Source: Flavobacterium potami
GTDB taxonomy: Bacteria; Bacteroidota; Bacteroidia; Flavobacteriales; Flavobacteriaceae
NCBI RefSeq assembly: GCF_020026915.1
Contig: NZ_JAINUY010000002.1
Location: forward strand, 620,001-684,000
Length of the DNA: 64,000 nucleotides
Direction: 5' to 3'
Each line of letters opens with the position of its first letter. Within the stretch, counting starts at the first letter, position 1. Position numbers and translations under genes: made by a program. The notes beneath the pieces were generated by a model, which did not search any database, was not told the DNA's origin, and was given only the letters and a program-made list of their open reading frames with translations. Shown in pieces: positions 35,201 to 45,044 of the stretch.

Positions 35201-35885
35201 TGATGAAAGAACAATTAAAACATTAAATGTTAGTGTGTCAAGTTGTTCAGACTTAACAATTACAAATACAGTTAGTAATCCGACTCCTAATTTTGGTGAG
35301 CAGGTAACATTTACCATCACAGTAAACAATGTTGGTGAAGGTGATTTTATAAATACTGTTGTTAGTAATTTAATTCCTAGCGGATTAGAGTTAGTAAGTT
35401 CTTCTACAACAACAGGAGTTTATGATCCGACTACACAGCTTTGGACGATTCCAAGATTAAATGCTGGCGAAAGTGTGGTATTGACAATCGTTGCAGAAGT
35501 ATTACCTGGAGGTACTTATACAAGTACCGCAACTGTTGAGACTTCAACTCCTTTAGATGTTGATGCGACAAATAATTCAGCTTCAGTAACATTAGAACCA
35601 ATTTGTTTAACAGTTTACAATGAGTTTACTCCAAACAATGACGGTAAAAATGATCTGTTCAGAATTGATTGTATCGAAACTCATCCAAACAACGAGTTGA
35701 AAGTATTTAACAGATACGGCGCATTGGTGTATAGTAAAGTACATTATGAAAATGACTGGGACGGAACTGCAAATGTATCTGGAGTTGTTAATAGAGGAGA
35801 TATGCTTCCAACAGGTACTTATTTTTATGTGATAACCATTGGAGATGGAACGGTTAAAAAAGGCTGGTTGTCTATTATGAGATAA
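26208..35885 (+). CDS. Giant type IX secreted adhesin, type B sorting domain
   Basis: 3225 residues from the ATG at 26208; a 24-residue extension from a TTG is rejected because MKKKSTFCNLKLHKRLLG starts the signal peptide (cleavage after NAFSQ). Order: five related beta-sandwich modules of about 150 residues (about 35-186, 452-606, 861-1016, 1360-1518, 1523-1685) alternating with Ig-like domains containing ICSGQTTTLTA and WYDAATGG motifs; further Ig-like domains to 1978; twelve 79-residue repeats (1979-2927); an Ig/PKD-like domain; a DUF11 domain (about 3011-3131); and a CHU_C/gliding-motility C-terminal domain starting EFTPNNDGKNDLF and ending KKGWLSIMR. The last is a T9SS type B signal. Probably a surface adhesin moved or anchored by the gliding machinery; carbohydrate binding is inference. 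Confidence 0.93.
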   Translation: MKKKSTFCNLKLHKRLLGLLTLFLICSNAFSQTICRPTSQTNSEGGLLCVGLSVDSPANAFDSAGLTTYATLNSVVGVGCFVEETMNLGQTARAGDQIAIYFGTGNGLLDVSLLSTASIQAKNSGTNVGSSVALNSPLLNLNLLTGNTVAVAKYTLTGDANQIQIQVGGLLNALVSLRIYDVRIEYAQPTAVTGGFTQTVCAGSATTLTATPAAGTTLTWYSSPSSTTPLATGNTFTTPALSATTTYYIAISRGAGCEGNVRVPVVLNVSNPVAPAINNSGTVVCSTGATQQTTLSVLNAIPGTTYSWYSAASGGSALASGTTYSPTVPLGTTPFYVEASIGSCISPTRTQVNVVSTAVPTTPTVLTQSVTIQSGQNATLSASTPDVGAQLNWYEVATGGTAVATNTATFTTPILTATKTYYVEAQSPNGSCVSSARVPVLVTVQPASLVGCLEAGSQQIVQNGLCLLCTSSNPNNAVDGNPATATRLTVPVGLVTGYVQQTLQFGNPGKAGDIVDVEMELPGGLADVSLLGVVSLATYNGATYNNDRTQISNNSLVTLQLLTGNRFRASVTAGANFDRVEIRLGGLATLLTSVDIYQATYRYKEPSITGNQTICSGQTTTLTASLAVGETINWYSAATGGTPLASTASYTTPALTASTTYYVQVTRNGCLNSERNPVNVTITNPVQPTVSASASTICSGQTTTLTVQAPVVGTVYNWYDAATGGNLVFTGTSFTTPALAVNTSYYVEAAIGDCISTAARTAVNITVSPIPATPTFVSSNVIIQSGQTVTLSVSNPVSGVQYDWYDVATGVIPVATGVTSYTTPILTANQNYYVQASNPTTSCINSVRGVVAVTVIANASTCLQANNQNSSNDGVLCVLCAPTNPGFAVDGDINSYSQLSVPIGVGAYLQQQLIFANAGQTGDIIDVDLEVPGGILDISVLSNITLATYNGGTFNNDRIAVNSNLLNIQLLSGNKFKASFAATAPFDRVEVRLGGTATLLSNLYIYQAAYRFPNANITGASAPICVGQTASLVATSALASADTFSWYDSPTGGAIVAVNPTAALTASTTYYLQRTRLGCENSIRQAVTVNVLPIPTAADIVIPSPAEASCAGSVVLSPSTAIAGAQFRYFTDQNKTTEVVNGTTIGTATFAKDPTTGALTITGLNATGSPYNYFIAASTGSTCENVNGTLKQVTVNFPSTTDLIVNATPAPGCGSFNLRNAITNFDTTGDTTYTFYDPSNNVITADAAANITTGGVYSIEAQKVGTTCPAVRQSVTVVINALPSLVITNPSESVNVGSTVALTATSTGTVTWFDPQGNALPTATAGPLNTPGVYTYTAVASDGICSRTATKVINVIDLSNCQSLAERVYATTQTSGSIITGTVTNGANAVDGNPQTFSTITTGIGLLGVGTTWQSLGWPSNIVKGTPVTVKLGSELSLLAVGQNLSVIGTKNGVDIGTMQSVSGSLLNLISGDNTYEFTFVPSDASGPQDYDGIRIQSASILSVAQNTKVFDAHYNRPVTAVACTPGDIQDIFYGTTNLGLPVGAVTAAVGVNDAWNVADNDITTYATMYSGVGALAAADLTVQFKTPSVVSDTLRIVISKPGALLDVNLLTGFSIQRYLGNVAVGAPIQNTSTLLSLRLLPGNSVAMVLVSSPTEIYDRVRIRLGGVAGVLDFLRVHTVERTANTTVIGADPQNKITVCPGSEIKLQIPEEACSTYIWYDAETGGNSVATGISYTIPANLPAGIYKYYIQPVRYGCETFARGEVTVEVKASAPANALTDITLNGGTSTSVCTASGSVTLATGLSGTPVLTNPVYSWYSFNGTTSQLIPGETTAQLVVNGLLPGTYTYFVGVTSDQFCETAAADRKQITFTILPPSTVNDILVDDLTVCHDASATLTPSAPTLTSPIFTWYLDANKTQPIANGAVINGVTYTIDAAGSLTAVGLTEAMSPSTYYVAVSSTNTCENLAGTLQDAVILINDPNTPTTTDTTQDFCLSSAPTIASIQVNEANVVWYNTPTGGLPLASTTPLISGTYYAGATDIVIGCESSVRLAVTVTVTDPGTPTTTDLTQDFCVVNAPTFASIQTNETNVVWYNAATGGTAIPSTTPLTSGIYYAALINTTTTCESATRLAITVSVTDPLTPTTTDTTQDFCLVNAPTFASIQTNETNVVWYNLATGGTAIAATTPLTTGTYYASLLDATTGCESSIRLAVAVSVTDPGTPTTTDTTQDFCLSSAPTFASIQTNETNIVWYDAATGGNAIASTTALTTGTYYAALTDAGTGCQSATRLAIAVTVTDPGTPTTTDATQDFCLVNNPTFASIQTNETNVVWYNAATGGTAIPATTALTSGTYYAALVDATTSCESATRLAITVTVSDPATPTTTDTTQDFCLVNAPTFANIQTNETNVVWYSAATGGTAIASTTALTSGTYYAALADATTNCESSIRLAVTVTVSDPGTPTTTDATQDFCSVNAPTFASIQTNETNIVWYDAQTGGNVIASTTALTTGTYYAALTDAGTGCESATRLAIAITVTDPGTPTTTDTTQDFCLVNAPTFANIQTNETNVVWYNASTGGTVIPATTALTSGTYYAALVDATTGCQSVTRLQVTISVTDPATPTTTAASQTFCSGTNPTVASIQVNESNVVWYTISTGGTVLAANAVLTTGTYFGAIKDPATGCESSVRLQVAVTVGNTINPTTNNAAQTFCSTSAPTVANIQVNETNVTWFTAATGGTAIPSTTPLTSGIYFGNVIDAATGCESTTRLQVTVTVVDPSGTPTTNNTTQNFCTLNTPTIASIQVNEANVIWYSTATGGTAIPATTALTTGTYYGAIASANGCENPVRLMVVVNVNAPSVITTPRTSQTFCLNAAPTLANILVNEANVVFYTTPTGGTPLAANTPLTATTYYAGALSNTTNGCDNGPRLGITVSFEDDAAVQIATTDDTPCVFKGVTYSIANGKSSYLWTINGGTIVSGGTTSDGSVTVSWSDIGPGTVTVAYINNCDERTIKTLNVSVSSCSDLTITNTVSNPTPNFGEQVTFTITVNNVGEGDFINTVVSNLIPSGLELVSSSTTTGVYDPTTQLWTIPRLNAGESVVLTIVAEVLPGGTYTSTATVETSTPLDVDATNNSASVTLEPICLTVYNEFTPNNDGKNDLFRIDCIETHPNNELKVFNRYGALVYSKVHYENDWDGTANVSGVVNRGDMLPTGTYFYVITIGDGTVKKGWLSIMR
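32142..34988 (+). repeat. Twelve tandem 237-bp coding repeats in the adhesin
   Basis: Unit starts fall at 32142, 32379, 32616, 32853, 33090, 33327, 33564, 33801, 34038, 34275, 34512 and 34749, an exact 237-bp period (79 codons); the last unit is 80 codons. The consensus unit begins DPGTPTTTDTTQDFC, contains NETNVVWYNAATGG and TGTYYAALVDATTGCES, and keeps two cysteines that could form one disulfide. Units 3-5 and 6-8 resemble each other pairwise. Confidence 0.97.
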
Positions 35886-35929
35886 TCCACTTCTATTAAT
35901 CAAATTAATTAAACTAAATAAGTATCGTT

Positions 35930-36862
35930 ATGAAACTATATATAAAATCATTAGAAACGTATTTCATTTTAATATGTTCTTTAATCTCGGTTTGTGCCAT
36001 AGCGCAACAAGAGCCTCAGTATACGCAATATATGTATAACACAATGTCTGTAAATCCGGCTTATGCCGGGTCTACGGGCACTACAGAAGCAGCACTTCTA
36101 TATCGTTCTCAATGGGTTGGAATTTCCGGAGCACCGCAAACACAATCTTTCTCTATTCATTCTCCTCTTCGAAATGAAAATATTGGTTTGGGTTTGAGTA
36201 TTGTTAACGATAAAATTGGACCTTCTAACGAATTATATTTCGATGGAAATTTTGCATATTCAATACCTCTTGGGTATGAAAAAAGACTTGCTTTTGGTTT
36301 GAAAGCTGGAGCAAGAATGCTAAACATCGATTGGTCTAAGGGAAGGTATTATGATAGCGATGATGTTTTGTTAAATCAGAACATTAACAATCAAATAAAA
36401 ATGGCGGTTGGAGCCGGAATTTATTACTATACTGATAAATGGTATGTAGGACTTTCTGTTCCAAGTTTTCTTAGAAATGATTACTATGACGACGTTCAGG
36501 AATCTATAGATTATGATCGTATGCATTTCTATTTAATGGGAGGTTATGTTTTCGACTTGAGTCCAAGTGTGAAATTCAAACCAGCATTTTTAGTAAAAGC
36601 AGTAAGCGGGGCACCAATTACAGCTGATGTATCGGCAAATTTCATGATTCAGGAAAAATTTGTCATAGGAGGAGCGTATCGAACAGATGATTCTGTGAGT
36701 ATACTGGCAGGTTTTCAGGTAGCACCAAGTTTTTATCTGGGATATGCATTTGATTACACGGTAAGCCAATTGAACAAATACAACGATGGTTCACACGAAA
36801 TCATCTTGCGTTATCAATTTGTGCAAAAACAAAGCAAAATTAAATCTCCTCGATTCTTCTAA
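35930..36862 (+). CDS. PorP/SprF family T9SS outer-membrane protein
   Basis: 310 residues with a signal peptide ending CAIAQ and the classical opening QEPQYTQYMYNTMSVNPAYAGS. The C-terminal strands (YLGYAFDYTVSQLNKYNDGSHEIILRYQF) are the family's barrel closing segment. SprF is required in F. johnsoniae for surface display of the type B CTD adhesin SprB, and PorP/SprF paralogues are usually encoded directly after the adhesin they serve. Here the gap to the adhesin stop is 44 bp, so this is probably its dedicated partner. Confidence 0.95.
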   Translation: MKLYIKSLETYFILICSLISVCAIAQQEPQYTQYMYNTMSVNPAYAGSTGTTEAALLYRSQWVGISGAPQTQSFSIHSPLRNENIGLGLSIVNDKIGPSNELYFDGNFAYSIPLGYEKRLAFGLKAGARMLNIDWSKGRYYDSDDVLLNQNINNQIKMAVGAGIYYYTDKWYVGLSVPSFLRNDYYDDVQESIDYDRMHFYLMGGYVFDLSPSVKFKPAFLVKAVSGAPITADVSANFMIQEKFVIGGAYRTDDSVSILAGFQVAPSFYLGYAFDYTVSQLNKYNDGSHEIILRYQFVQKQSKIKSPRFF

Positions 36863-36873
36863 AAATAAAACTT

Positions 36874-38811
36874 ATGAGAAAACTATATATCCTATGTTTA
36901 ATTTTGAGCGTTACGTTTAGTTTCGCTCAAAAAACAAATTTGAAGAAAGCTGATGCTTTGTTTAGAAATTTCTCTTATTTAGATGCTTCTAAAGCTTATG
37001 AAGAAATTTTACAAAACATCAAAGATCCTTCAACACAGACTGTAAAAAATGCAGCAGATTCTTATTATTTTATTTCTGATTCTAGAAATGCACTTAAATG
37101 GTATAAAAAACTGTATGAATTGCAAGGAAATAATTTGACCGATATCTATTATCTGCGTTATATTCAGTCTATGAAAGCTGTTATGGATTATGATCAAGCA
37201 GATAAAATCACAAAAGAATATCTGGATAAAAAAGGAGATAAAGCAGAAATTAATCGTTACGTTGCCCAAAAGAAATATATGGACAGCGTGGCCAAAGCAA
37301 AACCGCTTTATACCATTAAAAATTTAGATATCAATACCAGTAAATCAGATTTTGGAGCTACTTTCTTTAAAGATAATATCGTATTTACATCGGCTCGTGA
37401 TACAACAAATTTTGCTGAAAAATTGTACACTTGGAACAATCAACCATTTCTAAATTTATATTACGCAGAAAGAAATCCTGCAGATGGAAGTTTGTTTAAC
37501 GAAACAGTTTTTCTTCCAAATGTAATGACGAAATATCATGAAGCAACAGCTAGTTTTGATAGTCAGGGAAAAACGATTTATTATTCAACCAATATTGTAA
37601 AGAAAAACAAATTGGTGGTAGATGAAGCAAAAATTAACAATTTCCAGATTATTAAAGGATCAATTGTAAATAATAAATTAGAAAATCCACAAAAAGTATT
37701 CTTTGATAGTGATGAATATTCGGTTGGACACCCGGCACTAAGTGAAGATGGACAATGGTTGTTTTTTGCATCTGATATGCCAGGCGGTTACGGAGAAACA
37801 GACTTATATGTCGTTAAAATCGCAGCCGACGGTACAATGAGTTCACCAGCTAATTTAGGGCCAAGTATCAACACAATTGGTAACGAAGTATTTCCATTTT
37901 TTCAGAACGGAATGTTATACTTCTCTTCTGATGGACATTATGGTTATGGTGATTTAGATGTTTATGAAAGTAAATTTCTAGCAAACGGAAACTTTTCGGT
38001 ACCAAGAAACTTAGGTGCTCCGGTCAACAGCAACAAAGATGATTTTTCTTTTATAATTGACAGAACAAATACCTATGGTTACTTGTCTTCTAACAGAGCA
38101 GGAGGAAAAGGCGATGATGATATTTATTCTTTCGTGAAAGGGAAACCAGTTTGTAATCAGAGTATTTCTGGAATGGCAATTGATCACAAAAGTAAAAAGC
38201 CATTAGCAGATGTAACCATTATGGCTTATAATTCATTTAGTGAAATTCTAGGTGAAACCAAAACCAATTTCGACGGTCAATATGCTATAGAAGTTCCTTG
38301 TAATAAAGTCGTAAAAATGATTGCTGCAAAGCCAAATTACAGCAGTGACGATAAGACGGTTGAAACAACTAAGGAAAATGGCGGCGAAATCAGAGATGTG
38401 AACTTTGAATTAAGTAACTACGATGATTTAGTTGTGAAGAAAAAAGGAGTCGAGAAAGTCGATGTTAATCCGATTTACTTTGACTACGATAAATTCGATA
38501 TTACACCAAAAGCTATAGAAGAATTGTCTAAAGTAGTTTTCATTATGCAGAAATTCCCAAAAATCATTATTAAAATTGAATCGCATACAGATTCACGCGG
38601 AAAAGATGCTTACAACTTGAAACTTTCAGACAACAGAGCAAAATCAACAAGAGATTATATCCTTTCACAAGGCATAGATCCATCTCGAATTGAAAGCGCA
38701 ATTGGTTATGGCGAAACCAGATTAATAAATAAATGTAAAAATGGTGTAAAATGTACAGAAGAAGAACATCTTTTAAATAGACGTTCCGATTTTATCATTA
38801 TTCAAAAATAG
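36874..38811 (+). CDS. PorE-like OmpA family protein (TPR, beta-propeller, CRD, OmpA)
   Basis: 645 residues. After a signal peptide (SVTFSFAQ) come TPR-like helices (about 20-135), a PD40/WD40-type beta-propeller (about 150-425; ATASFDSQGKTIYYSTN, HPALSEDGQWLFFASD, YGYLSSNRAGGKGDDDIY), a carboxypeptidase-regulatory-like domain (about 430-520; KPLADVTIMAYN, TNFDGQYAIEVP) and a C-terminal OmpA peptidoglycan-binding domain (IYFDYDKFDITPKAIEEL, ESHTDSRGKDAYNLKLSDNRA). This order equals that of PorE, a peptidoglycan-anchored T9SS part. It lies 11 bp after the PorP/SprF gene. Confidence 0.95.
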   Translation: MRKLYILCLILSVTFSFAQKTNLKKADALFRNFSYLDASKAYEEILQNIKDPSTQTVKNAADSYYFISDSRNALKWYKKLYELQGNNLTDIYYLRYIQSMKAVMDYDQADKITKEYLDKKGDKAEINRYVAQKKYMDSVAKAKPLYTIKNLDINTSKSDFGATFFKDNIVFTSARDTTNFAEKLYTWNNQPFLNLYYAERNPADGSLFNETVFLPNVMTKYHEATASFDSQGKTIYYSTNIVKKNKLVVDEAKINNFQIIKGSIVNNKLENPQKVFFDSDEYSVGHPALSEDGQWLFFASDMPGGYGETDLYVVKIAADGTMSSPANLGPSINTIGNEVFPFFQNGMLYFSSDGHYGYGDLDVYESKFLANGNFSVPRNLGAPVNSNKDDFSFIIDRTNTYGYLSSNRAGGKGDDDIYSFVKGKPVCNQSISGMAIDHKSKKPLADVTIMAYNSFSEILGETKTNFDGQYAIEVPCNKVVKMIAAKPNYSSDDKTVETTKENGGEIRDVNFELSNYDDLVVKKKGVEKVDVNPIYFDYDKFDITPKAIEELSKVVFIMQKFPKIIIKIESHTDSRGKDAYNLKLSDNRAKSTRDYILSQGIDPSRIESAIGYGETRLINKCKNGVKCTEEEHLLNRRSDFIIIQK

Positions 38812-38921
38812 TTCTATGCTTATATTGTAGGTTGTTGATAATCAATATTAAGCATAAAGCGCCAAAACCATTTGGAAGTTGGTTTTATTAATTCTTTTTT
38901 AAGAATAATGGACAAGGAGAA

Positions 38922-38955
38922 AATCAGACTGCATGAATTTGCAGTCTGATTTTTG
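38922..38955 (+). terminator. Terminator of the adhesin locus
   Basis: Stem AAAATCAGACTGCA / TGCAGTCTGATTTT with loop TGAATT. A weaker hairpin with arms AAAACCA and TGGTTTT lies just before it near 38867-38890. Both fall between the OmpA-family gene and ligA. Confidence 0.85.
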
Positions 38956-39002
38956 ATTTTTTAAAACTTTCATTTTTTATGCTTTCGAACAAAAATAAAT
39001 TC

Positions 39003-39010
39003 TAATTTTG
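39003..39010 (+). promoter_or_regulatory. -7 box of ligA
   Basis: TAATTTTG, full consensus, 45 bp upstream of the ligA ATG. The -33 element is not convincing (CTTTCG near the expected place). Confidence 0.45.
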
Positions 39011-39049
39011 ATATAAAGTTTTTCACATTTATAATCTGCAATATTTTAG

Positions 39050-41718
<2,669 letters not shown>

Positions 41719-41729
<11 letters not shown>

Positions 41730-42630
41730 TAGAAGTACTTTGATTGGTGTGCGCTTTGTCTTTGTCAAAGTAAAAGTCAATGCGGCCTAAATTAATTCCG
41801 TAACAACCAACCTGATTTACCAAAACATCTTTTCCTGCTTTGTTTTTTACAATAGTTGGCTTGTCTAAGAAAGTATGCGTATGTCCACCAATAATCAAAT
41901 CGATATCCTGCGTTTGCGCTGCAAATTTTAAATCAGAGATTTTAGTTGCATCATCTTTATAATTATATCCGATATGCGAAAGGCAGATTACCAAATCACA
42001 TTTTTGCTCATTTCTTAAAAGCTTTGTCATATCTTGAGCAACTTCTACAGGGTCATTGTAAACAGTTTCCAGGTATAATTTTTTATCAACAAGACCAGCT
42101 AATTCGATTCCAACACCAAAAACACCAACTTTAATTCCGTTTTTATTGAAGATTTTGTACGGTTTAACATGGCCGTCCATAACCGTGTTTTTGAAATCAT
42201 AGTTCGAGTTGATAAAATCGAAAGTTGCGTGCGGAAGTTGTGCATATAATCCGTCAAGACCGTTGTCAAAATCATGATTTCCAATTGTAGAGGCGTCGTA
42301 CTTCATCATACTCATCAATTTAAATTCCAATTCACCTCCATAATAATTGAAATAAGGAGTTCCTTGAAAAATATCTCCAGCGTCTAATAAAAGAACATTC
42401 GGATTTTCTTTTCGAATAGATTCGATTAAAGCTGCACGACGAGAGACACCACCTTTATTAGGATTACGCGGATCATCAGCAGGAAACGGATCAATGTGAC
42501 TATGCACATCATTGGTATGTAGAATGGTTAAATGTTTGATATCGTTAGTTTCAAAACTGCTCAAAGACAATCCTAAACTTAGTAGGGCAGTACTTGCTGC
42601 TGTTTTTTCGATAAACTCTCTTCTTTTCAT
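41719..42630 (-). CDS. Metallophosphatase, 5'-nucleotidase catalytic half
   Basis: 303 residues. The start MKRREFIEKTAASTALLSLG is a Tat-type signal (RRE plus hydrophobic core). The calcineurin-like phosphatase motifs are complete: LHTNDVHSHID, LLLDAGDIFQGTPYF, GNHDFDNG, ICLSHIGYN and LIIGGHTHTFL. It matches the N-terminal catalytic domain of UshA-type 5'-nucleotidases but lacks their C-terminal substrate-binding domain, which is encoded by the next gene upstream on the same strand. The two genes are 42 bp apart. Confidence 0.93.
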
Positions 42631-42672
42631 TTTATATTTTTTTTGCAGGAATGCTTACTTGTTTTCTAATTT

Positions 42673-43452
42673 TTATTCTTCAGTAATTCTGATGTTTTTT
42701 GGAGCAAGAACAGTGTCTACCTCTTTAAAGTAATCAATCAGTACATTTCTAAGTTTATAGTTTAGATCAAACTTTTCAGTACTTTTTGCAAAGAAAGTCA
42801 TGCTATCACCACCATTTGCTAGATAATCATTTGTAGCAACATAATAGACCTTGTTTAAATCAAGCGGTTTTCCTTGAATCAAGATGTCTTTAGCAGTATT
42901 TTGTTTTGTAATTGTAAAAGTCAATCCAGACAAAGGCTGAGGTTTTTTTTCCTTAATAATGTATGCTGTAATTTCTAAAATTTGTTCTCCTTTTAAACCT
43001 AAAACAACAAGGTTATTTTCAAAAGGCATAATTTCAAAAGCTGTTCTTGTAGTTACATTTCCTTTAGGAAGAATAGCGCGAATTCCGCCATGATTTAAAA
43101 GACATAAATCGATATTTTTCTTTTCTCGAGCATTAAAAACAAGATTTCCTCTTTGAAGACAAACATCTGCTAGTAAGCTACCAATGCTTGTCTGCCATTT
43201 TCCAGTGCTTTTATCAAGTGTTTCTGGGCAAAAAGCCAAAACATTATCAAGATCCTTGTTGATATGATCGCGATACGGCTTTATAAAGTTTTCAATTTCA
43301 GGAGTTTCAGCAGCTTTTTCGGTTACAGGAAGCTGTTTTCCTTCGATTTTAGTTAAATTGTAGTTTTTAGGGCTACAAGATACTATTAAAAAAAATGTTA
43401 AGAATATAACAAAAAGTTTTAAAAATCCGTTATACTTTTTTAGTTTTACCAT
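42673..43452 (-). CDS. 5'-nucleotidase C-terminal domain lipoprotein
   Basis: 259 residues with a lipoprotein signal (FVIFLTFFLIVSC, Cys26). The body is the 5'-nucleotidase C-terminal domain that binds the nucleotide base: SIGSLLADVCLQ, LCLLNHGGIRAIL, EIMPFENNLVVLGLKG, YYVATNDYLANGGDSM. It has no metallophosphatase domain. Together with the Tat-exported catalytic protein it would make a two-subunit enzyme for extracytoplasmic nucleotide hydrolysis. That the two associate is an inference from gene order. Confidence 0.93.
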   Translation of the reverse strand: MVKLKKYNGFLKLFVIFLTFFLIVSCSPKNYNLTKIEGKQLPVTEKAAETPEIENFIKPYRDHINKDLDNVLAFCPETLDKSTGKWQTSIGSLLADVCLQRGNLVFNAREKKNIDLCLLNHGGIRAILPKGNVTTRTAFEIMPFENNLVVLGLKGEQILEITAYIIKEKKPQPLSGLTFTITKQNTAKDILIQGKPLDLNKVYYVATNDYLANGGDSMTFFAKSTEKFDLNYKLRNVLIDYFKEVDTVLAPKNIRITEE

Positions 43453-43473
43453 TTTAAATGCAACTTAAATAAT

Positions 43474-43481
43474 TAATTTTG
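43474..43481 (+). promoter_or_regulatory. -7 box of the DUF6913-dapA unit
   Basis: TAATTTTG in the 47-bp space between the divergent nucleotidase lipoprotein gene and the DUF6913 gene, 18 bp before the ATG at 43500. Confidence 0.5.
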
Positions 43482-43499
43482 TAATCTGGTAAAAGTACT

Positions 43500-44012
43500 A
43501 TGTTTTTGAATTATATGAAGGAGTTTTTTGTAAAAAAAACATTAAATAATAACTTGAGTAATCAAAATAACAAAGTCTTTCCTAAAAACGTTCAAACTAT
43601 TGGTTTATTGATAGATGAAAGCAATTTTGAGCAGTCAGACTCTTTAATAAATGAATTGACGCTTTATGGAATTGCTTTAGAAGATATAAAAGTTGTTGCA
43701 TACATCGGAAAATTCAAAGAAAAAGAAACCTATTTACGACCGACTTTTGGTAAAAAACACATCAATTGGAAGGGAGAAATTACGGAAGATTTTTTAAATG
43801 AATTTGTAAATTCAGAATTTGACCTTTTGCTGAGTTATTATGATATTGAAAATATATTTTTAATGATGATTACAAGCAAATCAAAAGCTAAATTTAAGGT
43901 AGGATTTTCTAATGTAGACGCTAGTTTAAACCGTTTGATGATTAATACAGAATTACAGAATTATAAACTGTTCATTTCAGAACTGTTTAAGTATTTAAAA
44001 AACATAAAATAA
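43500..44012 (+). CDS. DUF6913 protein
   Basis: 170 residues, soluble, with a Rossmann-like feel: QTIGLLIDESNFEQSDSL, DIKVVAYIGK, FDLLLSYYDIENIFLMMITSKSKAKFKVGFSN. The conserved GFSNVDASLNRLMINTE tail supports the DUF6913 assignment made from memory. It is regularly found just before dapA in flavobacteria; here 15 bp separate the two. Function unknown. Met6 is an alternative start. Confidence 0.8.
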   Translation: MFLNYMKEFFVKKTLNNNLSNQNNKVFPKNVQTIGLLIDESNFEQSDSLINELTLYGIALEDIKVVAYIGKFKEKETYLRPTFGKKHINWKGEITEDFLNEFVNSEFDLLLSYYDIENIFLMMITSKSKAKFKVGFSNVDASLNRLMINTELQNYKLFISELFKYLKNIK

Positions 44013-44027
44013 ATTATAATAAAAAAT

Positions 44028-44909
44028 ATGCAATCATTAATAGGAACTGGTGTTGCTTTGGTAACTCCATTTAAAAAAGATTTTTCAGTTGACATTGAAG
44101 CTTTACAGCGAATTGTAAACTTTTCTATAGATGGAGGAGTGGAGTATCTTGTTGTTATGGGAACAACTGCAGAAAATGCAACTCTTACGACAGAAGAGAA
44201 AGAATTGGTTATAAAGACAGTGATCGATGTAAACAAAGGAAGATTGCCTCTAGTTTTAGGAGTTGGAGGAAATAATACTATGCAGATTGTTGAAGAATTA
44301 AAAACAAGAGATTTTTCTGCTTTTGAAGCAATATTGTCTGTTTCTCCATATTATAACAAACCTACTCAAGAAGGAATTTATCAACATTTTAAGGCTATTG
44401 CAGAAGCTTCTCCGATTCCGGTTATTTTATATAATGTTCCTGGTAGAACATCAAGTAATATGCTTCCGTCTACAGTAATTCGTCTGGCTAATGATTTTGA
44501 TAATGTTGTAGCTATTAAAGAAGCAGCGGGAGATATGGCTCAGGCAATGCAGATCATTAAAAATGCACCTAAAGACTTCCTTGTAATCTCTGGAGATGAT
44601 ATGTTGGCATTGCCAATTGTTTTAGCAGGTGGAGCAGGGGTTATTTCTGTAATTGGACAAGGTTTTCCTAAAGAATTTTCAGAAATGATTCGTTTAGGTT
44701 TGAATAAAAAAGCCGCAGATGCATTCAAAACCCATTACTTTTTGTCTGATAGTATAGATATGATTTTTGAACAAGGAAATCCGGCAGGAATCAAACAAAT
44801 TTTCCAAGCCCTTGGAATTGCTGATAATACTGTTCGTCTTCCATTAGTTTCTGTTGATGATTCACTCGCTGCAAGACTAAATGACTTTGTAAAAAACAGC
44901 ATTAAATAA
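44028..44909 (+). CDS. dapA: 4-hydroxy-tetrahydrodipicolinate synthase
   Basis: 293 residues. Condenses pyruvate with aspartate semialdehyde in the diaminopimelate/lysine pathway. Catalytic features: GTTAEN (the T-T pair of the proton relay), Tyr136 in [12 protein letters not shown] and Schiff-base Lys164 in [32 protein letters not shown] follows. Second gene of the DUF6913-dapA unit. Confidence 0.97.
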   Translation: MQSLIGTGVALVTPFKKDFSVDIEALQRIVNFSIDGGVEYLVVMGTTAENATLTTEEKELVIKTVIDVNKGRLPLVLGVGGNNTMQIVEELKTRDFSAFEAILSVSPYYNKPTQEGIYQHFKAIAEASPIPVILYNVPGRTSSNMLPSTVIRLANDFDNVVAIKEAAGDMAQAMQIIKNAPKDFLVISGDDMLALPIVLAGGAGVISVIGQGFPKEFSEMIRLGLNKKAADAFKTHYFLSDSIDMIFEQGNPAGIKQIFQALGIADNTVRLPLVSVDDSLAARLNDFVKNSIK

Positions 44910-44947
44910 TTGTTAAAGTGTTAGTATTTTAAGATACTAAAAAATTA

Positions 44948-44979
44948 TTTTGCAGTCGCTAAATTAATAACTAAATTTG
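44948..44979 (+). promoter_or_regulatory. Promoter of the bamD operon
   Basis: TTTTG (44948-44952), a 19-nt spacer, then TAAATTTG (44972-44979) followed by C. Both elements fit the consensus. Immediately downstream lies a short hairpin (CACCGAA / TTCGGTG, about 44980-44996) that would be at the very 5' end of the transcript. Confidence 0.75.
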
Positions 44980-45044
44980 CCACCGAATCTTCGGTGTTAT
45001 TTTGCTTTAGCATAATTGTCTAAGATTGTAATAACAGTAAGAAA

